Assembly (NCBI GenBank): GCA_002434595.1
Contig: DJKK01000106.1
Location: 1 to 11,429 of the forward strand
DNA from: Alphaproteobacteria bacterium UBA6544
GTDB taxonomy: Bacteria > Pseudomonadota > Alphaproteobacteria > UBA8366
Direction: 5' to 3'
Length of the DNA: 11,429 bases
Shown here: piece after piece, positions 5,760-11,429 of the stretch
Layout: each line of letters opens with the position of its first letter
Numbering within the stretch: the stretch's first letter is position 1
Position numbers and translations under genes: made by a program
The notes under the pieces: model-generated
Databases searched by the model: none
What the model was told of the DNA's origin: nothing
Seen by the model: only the letters and a program-made list of their open reading frames with translations

Positions 5760-5952
5760 CTGTTCTCTCTCAACCAATCAGCAATCTCTTGGAAGTTCTT
5801 AACTTAGGAACGAAAATCGGTAATCGTATCAAACAAGAACTGTTGATACTCGTTATATTGTGCGACGCATAGATGAGAAGCACGGATTTTTAGATGGAAG
5901 ATTAGGTAGATTTCTGTGTGTGATTTGGTTGGTGACTTATCACCGAGGCCCA

Positions 5953-7785
5953 CTATTCCACAGTCACACTTTTCGCGAGGTTGCGCGGCTGGTCGACATC
6001 CGTTCCCTTGGCTACCGCCGCATGATAGGCAAGCAATTGCACCGGAATGGCATAGAGGATTGGGGCGACGAGCGGGTCGACGGTCGGCAGGGCGATGGTC
6101 GCCCATGGTTTGGCCTGCGCTTTCATCCGCGCAATCCCCGGACCGTCGGAGAGAAAAATAACCCTCCCGCCGCGCGCTACCACTTCCTGCACGTTGGCAG
6201 CCGTCTTGTCGAACAGCGGGTCCCCGCCGGGAGCGATGACAATAACCGGCACATCTTCGTCGATCAGCGCAATTGGGCCGTGTTTCATCTCGCCCGCAGC
6301 ATACGCTTCCGCGTGTATATAGGAGATTTCTTTCAGCTTCAGCGCCCCTTCGAGCGCAATCGGATAACTGGTGCCGCGACCGAGATAGAGCACATCGCGG
6401 GATTCAGAAAGTTCACGCGCGAGGGCGGCAATCCGCTCGTCATGGTTCAATACCTCGGCGGCGCGCCCCGGAACTTCCGCGAGGGCTACTGCGAGCTCGG
6501 CCTCGCGCGCTCGGTCAATCCCGCCCCGTGCCCGCGCGAGCGCAATCGCAAAACACGCTAGGACCGTCAACTGTGTGGTGAAGGCCTTGGTTGACGCAAC
6601 GCCAATTTCGGGGCCTGCAAGCGTCGGCAACACAGCGTCCGATTCGCGAGCGATGCTGGATTCCGGAGAGTTGACAACCGACACTATCCGCTGATGCTCG
6701 TCCATCGCGTAGCGGAGTGCGGCGAGGGTATCCATCGTTTCGCCCGACTGGCTGACGAACAGTGAGAGCCCGCCCTTTGTCATCGGCGGATTGCGATAGC
6801 GAAATTCGGACGCGATATCGATCATCACTGGAATGCGGGCCAGTTGCTCGATCCAGTACTGGGCAACCATGCCGGCGTAATAGGCCGTGCCGCAGGCGCT
6901 GATCGAGATCTTCGACACCGCAGTCAAATCGATCTCGGAAGGCGGCAAAGTGATTGTCTGGGTCGCCGGGTTGAGCATTGAATGCAGCGTATCGCCCATC
7001 ACAGACGGCTGCTCGAAAATCTCTTTCTGCATGAAGTGCCGGTAGTTGCCCTTGCCTATCATCGCTCCGGATAGCGCGGTCTGAACGACAGGCCGTTCTA
7101 CGGGCTCGCCATCTTCGTTCATAACCTTTGCGCCGGAGGACGTTACAACGGCCCAGTCGCCTTCTTCGAGGTAACAGATTTTCTGGGTCAACGGCGCCAG
7201 GGCGAGCGCATCCGACCCGAAATACATCTCATCGTCACCATACCCAATCGCAAGTGGGCTGCCGCGGCGCGCGCCGATCATCAAATCGTGCTCGCCAGCG
7301 AAAATCATCACGAGGGCGAAGGCACCTTCGAGTTTGGGGAGCGCCGCGGCGACGGCATCTTGCGGCGACAGACCGTCGTTCAGGAAGCGATCGATCAGAT
7401 GGACCACAGCCTCCGTATCAGTATCCGTCTCGAAATTACGGCCATCATCTGACAGGTCTTCGCGCAACTCCTGAAAATTCTCGATGATGCCATTGTGGAC
7501 GACGGCAAGCCGCGCAGTTGCATGGGGATGAGCGTTATCCTCGCTTGGCACACCATGGGTAGCCCATCGCGTATGGCCAATACCGATAGTTCCGGTCACC
7601 GGTTGATTCTGAAGCCGGCATTCCAGATTCACGAGCTTGCCTTGGGCGCGTCGTCTTTCGATCGAATCATTGACGAGTGTCGCCACACCGGCTGAGTCGT
7701 ATCCCCGATACTCGAGCCGTTTCAGTCCTTCGACCAGTAGCGGCGCTGCATCGTCTTTCCCGATAATGCCGATGATTCCGCACAT
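5953..7785 (-). CDS. glmS: Glutamine--fructose-6-phosphate aminotransferase (isomerising)
   Basis: Makes glucosamine-6-phosphate from fructose-6-phosphate and glutamine, the first committed step to UDP-GlcNAc. The length is 610 aa (E. coli 609). The N-terminal glutaminase domain (about 1-215) has the nucleophile Cys2 (MCGIIGIIG, exposed after Met removal), R74 in HTRWATHG, N99-G100 in VHNGIIEN, and D124. The linker has HFMQKEIFEQP (250-260). Two SIS isomerase domains follow, with SACGTAYYAG (about 296-305), SQSGET (345-350), STKAFTTQL, and the second-domain block LGRGTSYPIALEGALKLKEISYIHAE. The C-terminus LAKSVTVE is typical. It lies 8 nt downstream of glmU, with a strong AAGGAG that overlaps the glmU stop, so the two are co-translated. 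There is no room for a glmS ribozyme upstream, which fits a proteobacterium. Confidence 0.98.
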   Translation of the reverse strand: MCGIIGIIGKDDAAPLLVEGLKRLEYRGYDSAGVATLVNDSIERRRAQGKLVNLECRLQNQPVTGTIGIGHTRWATHGVPSEDNAHPHATARLAVVHNGIIENFQELREDLSDDGRNFETDTDTEAVVHLIDRFLNDGLSPQDAVAAALPKLEGAFALVMIFAGEHDLMIGARRGSPLAIGYGDDEMYFGSDALALAPLTQKICYLEEGDWAVVTSSGAKVMNEDGEPVERPVVQTALSGAMIGKGNYRHFMQKEIFEQPSVMGDTLHSMLNPATQTITLPPSEIDLTAVSKISISACGTAYYAGMVAQYWIEQLARIPVMIDIASEFRYRNPPMTKGGLSLFVSQSGETMDTLAALRYAMDEHQRIVSVVNSPESSIARESDAVLPTLAGPEIGVASTKAFTTQLTVLACFAIALARARGGIDRAREAELAVALAEVPGRAAEVLNHDERIAALARELSESRDVLYLGRGTSYPIALEGALKLKEISYIHAEAYAAGEMKHGPIALIDEDVPVIVIAPGGDPLFDKTAANVQEVVARGGRVIFLSDGPGIARMKAQAKPWATIALPTVDPLVAPILYAIPVQLLAYHAAVAKGTDVDQPRNLAKSVTVE

Positions 7786-7800
7786 ATCGGCGACTACTCC
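7786..7800 (-). promoter_or_regulatory. Shine-Dalgarno of glmS overlapping the glmU stop
   Basis: On the minus strand AAGGAG runs into the TAG stop of glmU, about 10 nt before the glmS ATG at 7785. The overlap of signal and stop implies that ribosomes finishing glmU re-initiate on glmS. Confidence 0.7.
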
Positions 7801-9146
7801 TTCTTGCGTGCCTTGGCGGCGGCGCGTTCCTCGCGAAATGTCTTCGCGCGACCGGCAAGATTGATCTGTTTGGACCGCTCGACAGAAAGCGCATCCAGCG
7901 GTACATCCCGGGACACTGTACTGCCAGCTCCGACAATCGCTCCGTCGCCGATACGGACCGGCGCCACAAGTGCCGAATTCGACCCGATAAATGCTCCCTC
8001 GCCGATAACCGTGTGATGCTTTTCGAAACCATCGTAATTGCAGGTGATTGTGCCAGCACCGATATTGGCCTTCTCGCCAACTTCCGAGTCACCCAAATAG
8101 GCCAGATGGTTGGCTTTGGCACCCGGCGACATCGTCGTGTTCTTCAGCTCGACGAAATTACCGATATGGACGTACTCGCCGATATCGGTTCCGGGACGCA
8201 ACCGTGCGAACGGGCCTATGGTGGCACCCGCACCGATACGCGCGCCCTCGATATGGCTGAATGCCTTAATTTCAACGCCCTCGGCCACCTCGACGCCGGG
8301 CCCAAATACCACATTGGGGCCGACCACGACGTCACGTCCAAGCACCGTGTCGTAAGCGAAATAGACGCTTTCAGGATCGAGCAATGTCACGCCGGAGGCC
8401 ATCGCTTCCTCACGTCGTCGAGCCTGCCAAAATGCTTCCGCCCGCGCCAGGTCGGCACGGCTATCGACACCCATAAGTTGGGCTTCGTCTGCCTCGGTTA
8501 CGCTGCAAGCGAGCCCATCCGCCCTCGCTAGGCCAACAATATCTGTGAGATAGAATTCGCCCTTTGCATTGTCGTTCCGAATCCGCTCGAGCAGATCGCG
8601 CAGGAGTGATGCGTCCAAAGCCATGGCGCCCGCATTGCAAAGATCGATTTCGCGCTGCACCGGCGTCGCGTCCTTATCTTCGACGATGGACTGCAATGCG
8701 CCGGTCGCATCGAGGATGAGTCGACCATAGCCAGAAGGATCCGCCGCGCGAAACCCAAGCACAACCACGGCAGCCCCCGCTTCGCGAGCGTCAACCATCT
8801 CGGCCAATGTCTCAGTCCGGATTAGGGGGTCCGCGCCGAAAAGCACAAGGACAGTGCCGTCTCGCATCTCGGTAAGCGCAGAAATACCAACTTTCACCGC
8901 GTCACCCGTACCAGACTGGTTCTCCTGCACAATTGCGGGATGCGGTGCAACGGCGTTCGCGACGGCATCCATATCCGGACCGACAACGACAATCGCTGAC
9001 TGAGGCTCGAGGCGGCTGGCCGCGGCCAGCACGTGAACTGCCATCGGCTGGCCGGCGATCGCGTGCAAAACCTTCGGCACGGCTGAATTCATCCGTGTAC
9101 CCTTCCCGGCAGCGAGCAAGATAACGGCAAGCGGTTCTTTCGGCAT
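7794..9146 (-). CDS. glmU: Bifunctional GlcNAc-1-P uridyltransferase / GlcN-1-P acetyltransferase
   Basis: Cytoplasmic enzyme that acetylates GlcN-1-P with acetyl-CoA and then transfers UMP from UTP to give UDP-GlcNAc. It has 450 aa, standard for the family. The N-terminal nucleotidyltransferase has LAAGKGTRM (11-19) with K25, QSGTGDA (77-83), YGRLI (140-144), NAG (171-173) and a GEFYLTDI block (196-203). The C-terminal left-handed beta helix shows hexapeptide repeats from about 252, the catalytic H347 in KANHLAYLGD, NIGAGTITCNYDG (361-373) and a lysine/arginine-rich tail. Two metal-site positions depart from the E. coli enzyme: the D105 position is Ala (GADPL, with Asp106 next to it), and the N227 position is Asp (GVDSR). 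The gene is read with no strong Shine-Dalgarno. It heads the glmU-glmS pair and is separated from the upstream small gene by an intrinsic terminator, so it needs its own promoter within 9147-9250, which I could not identify. Confidence 0.97.
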   Translation of the reverse strand: MPKEPLAVILLAAGKGTRMNSAVPKVLHAIAGQPMAVHVLAAASRLEPQSAIVVVGPDMDAVANAVAPHPAIVQENQSGTGDAVKVGISALTEMRDGTVLVLFGADPLIRTETLAEMVDAREAGAAVVVLGFRAADPSGYGRLILDATGALQSIVEDKDATPVQREIDLCNAGAMALDASLLRDLLERIRNDNAKGEFYLTDIVGLARADGLACSVTEADEAQLMGVDSRADLARAEAFWQARRREEAMASGVTLLDPESVYFAYDTVLGRDVVVGPNVVFGPGVEVAEGVEIKAFSHIEGARIGAGATIGPFARLRPGTDIGEYVHIGNFVELKNTTMSPGAKANHLAYLGDSEVGEKANIGAGTITCNYDGFEKHHTVIGEGAFIGSNSALVAPVRIGDGAIVGAGSTVSRDVPLDALSVERSKQINLAGRAKTFREERAAAKARKKE

Positions 9147-9250
9147 ATCTCGATCAGTAGCGGCGGGTAGGTTTCAAATCGTGGCCGAAAATGCCACAGC
9201 GCGAGTCCACGGCCAAGTCACGAATTATTTCGCGGAGTGTTACAATATTA

Positions 9251-9286
9251 CAAAAAGTTGCGCCGCGGACGAAGCCGCGGCGCAAC
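9251..9286 (-). terminator. Rho-independent terminator of the 62-codon gene
   Basis: A perfect 12-bp GC-rich stem (9257-9268 with 9275-9286; arm GTTGCGCCGCGG) closes a 6-nt loop. Read on the minus strand the loop is CTTCGT, and the stem is followed directly by TTTTTG. This is a textbook intrinsic terminator for minus-strand transcription. It sits 38 nt past the small gene's stop and before glmU, so it insulates glmU. Confidence 0.92.
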
Positions 9287-9323
9287 CTGGGGGGGGAGGA
9301 TAATTTCTTTGAAGCGTTAACTT

Positions 9324-9512
9324 TTAGTACTGCACCGCGCTGCGATGCAGCAAGCGACGGTCGATTGCGGCAAACGAGCCCACGACCATGCGTTTGATCG
9401 TCTCCGATTGGGCGCGGCGCGCATCAGCAATTTTCGCGTCTATCTGCTGGAGGGTCGGCACCACCGCCGCCGCTTCCATACCTTCGTTTTTCGTCCCGTT
9501 TACTGTGCTCAT
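9324..9512 (-). CDS. Small conserved-looking protein of unknown function (62 aa)
   Basis: I do not recognise this protein. It starts at ATG 9512, 8 nt after a clear GGAG (9524-9521), and ends in RSAVQY before a stop at 9324. A longer in-frame start at 9560 lacks a ribosome site and would read through the Shine-Dalgarno. The first 17 residues are polar and probably disordered. Residues about 18-50 (VPTLQQIDAKIADARRAQSE, then TIKRMVVGSFAAI) look like an amphipathic helix; the end is basic. There is no signal peptide, cysteine or confident membrane segment. Support for a real gene is the Shine-Dalgarno, a perfect TATAAT upstream inside an operator-like dyad, and a dedicated strong terminator. 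It is divergent from a LysR regulator, the usual position of a LysR target. Confidence 0.7.
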   Translation of the reverse strand: MSTVNGTKNEGMEAAAVVPTLQQIDAKIADARRAQSETIKRMVVGSFAAIDRRLLHRSAVQY

Positions 9513-9576
9513 AATTCTGTCTCCAGAGGTTGGAATGCGCTTATTAGTCCCCTCACCCAACCCTGTCTTACTGATT

Positions 9577-9589
9577 GATATTGTATATC
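9577..9589. promoter_or_regulatory. AT-rich dyad 1 in the LysR divergent region
   Basis: GATAT-TGT-ATATC is a perfect 5+3+5 palindrome. It shares the GATAT half-site with dyad 3 and is one of three symmetric sites between the small gene and the LysR gene. It may be an accessory operator site. Confidence 0.4.
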
Positions 9590-9606
9590 TTTCTGCTGAA
9601 TGATAT

Positions 9607-9625
9607 GTCTAATATTATATTAGAC
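9607..9625. promoter_or_regulatory. Dyad 2: candidate LysR operator covering a TATAAT box
   Basis: GTCTAATA-TTA-TATTAGAC is a perfect 8+3+8 inverted repeat, the longest in this gap. On the minus strand it contains TATAAT (9619-9614), the likely -10 box of the 62-codon gene. The -35 (TTTTAA, 9642-9637, 17 nt away) is weak, as expected of an activated promoter. A transcript start near 9607 would give a leader of about 95 nt. LysR proteins typically bind interrupted dyads of this size in the divergent region next to their own gene. Confidence 0.55.
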
Positions 9626-9632
9626 GCTTTTT

Positions 9633-9649
9633 GATATTAAAATAATATC
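9633..9649. promoter_or_regulatory. Dyad 3 adjoining the LysR start
   Basis: GATATTA-AAA-TAATATC is a perfect 7+3+7 palindrome ending 6 nt before the LysR ATG. It covers the predicted -35 of the minus-strand promoter and sits where the LysR ribosome site would be. Binding here could repress LysR translation or transcription initiation (autoregulation). Its centre is 25 nt from that of dyad 2. Confidence 0.5.
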
Positions 9650-9654
9650 ATTCT

Positions 9655-10578
9655 ATGATCGATCTCAGACAAATGCGCCAGTTTGTTGCTGTCGCGGAAG
9701 AGTTGAGTTTCCGCCGTGCCGCGGAACGTCTCAACATGTCGCAGCCTCCGCTAAGTCAGGCCATTCAACGGTTGGAGGACGAGATAGGCGCGAAACTATT
9801 CCATCGTGGCAGTCGTCGGATCACGCTGACCCGCACGGGCGAAGTGATGCTCGATGAATCACACCGTGTGCTCGCGCAAGCGGATCGCGCCGTGGCACAT
9901 GTAAAGGATGTCGCGCGGGGACGTCTCGGCCGGGTAGAAATCGGTTTTGTCCTAACCGCGTCCTATGAGTTACTGCCAGCAGTCACGCGCGGTTTCCGTG
10001 AAGCAAACCCGGACATCCATTTGGAACTCCACGAAATGACGAGTGCGCAACAGATCGAAGCGCTGCTCGATCATAGAATTGACGTCGCATTCCTGCGCCC
10101 CCCTCTCGCAGAGATCCAAGGTCTGTCACTTGAACGTATCTACGCCGAACGTTTGGTCGCGATACTGCCCGAAGGCCACGGATTAGCGGACCGCGAGCGC
10201 GTCACGCTGGAAGAGCTCGACATGCCGCTCTTCGCAATGGTGCCGACAAACTGGTACACAACCTTCCAGACGCGGCTCGTGCGCACCTGCCAGCGCGTTG
10301 GTCTCGAACCCGAAATCATCAATGACCCAGTCCACTTGGTCAGCCTCGTAGCTGCCGGTATGGGTGCGGGTATCGGTCCGCATGCGGTCACCCGCCTGCG
10401 TCTCGACGGCATCGTGTTTGCCGAACTGGACGGGTTGCCAGGAGACCTCATGATGGAACTTGCCATCGCATGGCGGACCAGTGCGGCTTCCCGTGCAACG
10501 GCGGCTTTTATTGATTCGGCGCGCGGGATCTCCAGACCTATGTATGAAGCGATCGTGCAGGACCGTGGCAGCGCCTAG
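9655..10578 (+). CDS. LysR-type transcriptional regulator
   Basis: DNA-binding regulator of 307 aa, normal for LysR. Residues 1-60 are the winged helix-turn-helix (MRQFVAVAEELSFRRAAERL, then NMSQPPLSQAIQRLEDEIG and KLFHRGSRRITLTRTG). The SQPPLSQ recognition helix is typical of the CatM/BenM/CbnR-like branch. A linker helix follows (about 61-88). The C-terminal effector-binding domain (about 92-300) is a periplasmic-binding-protein-like fold recognisable from RVEIGFVLTASYELLP, DVAFLRPPL, LVAILPEGHGLA and VSLVAAGMGAGIGP. The effector cannot be named. ATG 9655 has no visible Shine-Dalgarno and lies 6 nt after a palindrome, so its expression may be low or autoregulated. It is divergent to the 62-codon gene and 12 nt upstream of gph. 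It lies between gph and glmU, which are commonly neighbours in alphaproteobacteria, suggesting later insertion. Confidence 0.95.
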   Translation: MIDLRQMRQFVAVAEELSFRRAAERLNMSQPPLSQAIQRLEDEIGAKLFHRGSRRITLTRTGEVMLDESHRVLAQADRAVAHVKDVARGRLGRVEIGFVLTASYELLPAVTRGFREANPDIHLELHEMTSAQQIEALLDHRIDVAFLRPPLAEIQGLSLERIYAERLVAILPEGHGLADRERVTLEELDMPLFAMVPTNWYTTFQTRLVRTCQRVGLEPEIINDPVHLVSLVAAGMGAGIGPHAVTRLRLDGIVFAELDGLPGDLMMELAIAWRTSAASRATAAFIDSARGISRPMYEAIVQDRGSA

Positions 10579-10590
10579 GGAAACGTACCG

Positions 10591-11259
10591 ATGAATGATC
10601 ACTTGCCGGTACTGCTATTCGACCTTGATGGCACGCTCGTCGACACGGCGCCGGATCTCGTCGCGACACTGAACACAATACTGACGCGGTGTAATCGCGC
10701 GACAGTGCCCTTGGAAGCGGTCGTCAAATTGGTCGGCGATGGCGCACGCGCACTAATTGATTGCGGATTTAGAGAAACCGGCGATCCCGCGGAAGACCTC
10801 GATACGTTGTTTGCCGAGTTCATCGATATCTATGTTGCGAACGCGACGGTGCATTCGCAGCCGTTCCCCGGCGTCGTCGAAACACTCGAGGAATTTCAAG
10901 CTGCCGGCCACCGCATGGCCGTCTGCACCAACAAACCCCAGGCGCCGAGCGAGACGATCTTGCACGAGCTCGACCTGATGCAGTTTTTCGACGCCGTAGT
11001 CGGAGGCGACCGGCTAGCGGTGAGAAAGCCGGACCCCAGGCACTTGCTTGAAACTCTTTCCCTGATGGACGCGGCCGGAAGCCGCGCCTTTATGGTTGGT
11101 GACAGTTATAACGACGTCGTGTCTGCTCGCGAGGCGTGCATGCCGGTCGTCGTCGTCTCTTATGGCTACACGACAACGCCTCCCGCCGAACTCGGGGGTG
11201 ACGTTCTCGTAGACCGCTTCGCGGAAATCCCGGCCGCCATAGCCCGCCTCTCCACTTGA
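10591..11259 (+). CDS. gph: Phosphoglycolate phosphatase (HAD superfamily)
   Basis: Hydrolyses 2-phosphoglycolate, made by DNA 3'-end repair or by Rubisco oxygenation, to glycolate; soluble and Mg-dependent. It has 222 aa, family length. HAD motif I is F-D11-L-D13-G-T (nucleophile D11, acid/base D13). The helical cap spans about 17-90 and contains KLVGDGARALI. Motif II is T113 in VCTNKP, motif III is K146 in VRKPDPRHL, and motif IV is GD171SYND175. The tail YGYTTTPPAELGGDVLVDRFAEI matches the Gph pattern. ATG 10591 follows the LysR stop by 12 nt, with GGGAAA in the gap, so it can be co-transcribed with the regulator. A related HAD phosphatase with a different sugar-phosphate substrate cannot be excluded, but the placement near glmU is usual for gph. 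Confidence 0.92.
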   Translation: MNDHLPVLLFDLDGTLVDTAPDLVATLNTILTRCNRATVPLEAVVKLVGDGARALIDCGFRETGDPAEDLDTLFAEFIDIYVANATVHSQPFPGVVETLEEFQAAGHRMAVCTNKPQAPSETILHELDLMQFFDAVVGGDRLAVRKPDPRHLLETLSLMDAAGSRAFMVGDSYNDVVSAREACMPVVVVSYGYTTTPPAELGGDVLVDRFAEIPAAIARLST

Positions 11260-11298
11260 CTCACCCAAGACCGCCTCGTAGATGAGACCCCTCGCGGC

Positions 11299-11376
11299 GG
11301 GCGCGTAGCTCAGTTGGTTTAGAGCGCCGTCTTCACACGGCGGAGGTCACAAGTTCAAATCTTGTCGCGCCCACCA
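11299..11376 (+). tRNA. tRNA-Val (anticodon CAC)
   Basis: A complete 78-nt cloverleaf: acceptor GGGCGCG pairs with CGCGCCC (11366-11372); the D arm is GCTC/GAGC; the anticodon stem CCGTC/GGCGG (one U-G pair) has loop TTCACAC, anticodon CAC reading GUG valine; the T arm is ACAAG-TTCAAAT-CTTGT; discriminator A and an encoded CCA end it. The T loop is TTCAAAT. It begins 39 nt after the gph stop, and no terminator is seen in the 53 nt that follow it in the window. Confidence 0.95.
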
Positions 11377-11429
11377 ATAACCTCAGACACTTAGCTGATT
11401 TCCTTAGGCTGCTGGTTCTTCACTTGTGC

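Larger units (their letters stand above)
5424..5952. other. AT-rich intergenic region with gene debris, no intact gene
   Basis: 529 nt between the MORN gene and the glmS stop. It continues the foreign AT-rich composition almost to glmS. It holds TAGATTAGA (5570-5578), matching the leader of the intact MORN gene, the degraded MORN 5' fragment at 5667-5759, and a 9-bp inverted repeat (5725-5733 with 5804-5812) about 70 nt apart. GGTGA-CTTA-TCACC at 5931-5944 could form a small hairpin just past glmS, but it has no T tract on the minus strand, so I do not call it a terminator. No open frame here has coding character. Confidence 0.6.

Noticed and set aside
5860..6561. 233-codon plus-strand open frame opposite the 3' end of glmS
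   Set aside because: It is the antisense shadow of strongly conserved GlmS codons, with no ribosome site or domain.
7786..7793. glmS ribozyme in the glmS leader
   Set aside because: Only 8 nt separate glmU from glmS; the ribozyme is about 150 nt and belongs mainly to Gram-positive bacteria.
9289..9296. Run of eight G residues as a phase-variation tract
   Set aside because: It lies between a stop codon and a terminator, outside any coding frame or promoter spacer, so slippage would have no evident effect.
1..11429. CRISPR array, prophage or IS element
   Set aside because: No regularly spaced repeats, transposase, integrase or terminal inverted repeats with target duplications were seen on either strand.

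Overview
The window reads as a GC-rich alphaproteobacterial chromosome, probably a Rhodospirillales-like or marine lineage. This rests on gene content (adjacent gph, glmU and glmS, a cobalt-type nitrile hydratase, a YgjP-type metallopeptidase) and on strong G/C bias at third codon positions. It is an inference, not a phylogenetic placement. One stretch of about 1.25 kb (roughly 4690-5940) is clearly AT-rich and looks foreign: lines I counted there are 33-38% GC, against about 73% in a line counted inside glmS.

Layout. 1-2573 (minus strand): an operon reading aldehyde dehydrogenase, nitrile hydratase alpha, nitrile hydratase beta, the last cut by the window edge. It implies nitrile-to-amide chemistry linked to aldehyde oxidation. 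2688-3744 (plus): a thioredoxin-fold [2Fe-2S] ferredoxin overlapping a YgjP-like zinc metallopeptidase gene. 3854-4300 (plus): a Bcp/PrxQ-type peroxiredoxin whose peroxidatic cysteine codon is an in-frame TGA. The frame is intact on both sides, and a 7-bp hairpin with a G-containing 7-nt loop lies at bacterial SECIS distance. I read it as a selenocysteine peroxiredoxin, and it is the most notable item in the window. 4313-4343: a strong bidirectional hairpin terminator. About 4368-4690 (minus): the decayed C-terminal part of a DMT/EamA transporter, ending where the AT-rich segment begins. 4893-5423 (plus): a secreted MORN-repeat protein in the AT-rich segment, followed by a degraded second copy of the 5' end of the same kind of gene (5667-5759). 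5953-9146 (minus): glmU-glmS, making UDP-GlcNAc precursors for peptidoglycan and LPS. 9251-9512 (minus): a 62-codon gene of unknown function with a good Shine-Dalgarno and its own intrinsic terminator. 9655-11259 (plus): a LysR-type regulator and phosphoglycolate phosphatase (gph), 12 nt apart. 11299-11376: tRNA-Val(CAC).

Regulation visible in sequence. The divergent region between the 62-codon gene and the LysR gene carries three AT-rich dyads. One of them contains a perfect TATAAT for the minus strand, which suggests LysR control of the small gene and of itself. glmS has a strong Shine-Dalgarno overlapping the glmU stop codon, so the two are probably translated together. If the peroxiredoxin is a selenoprotein, the host must carry selA, selB, selC and selD elsewhere in the genome.
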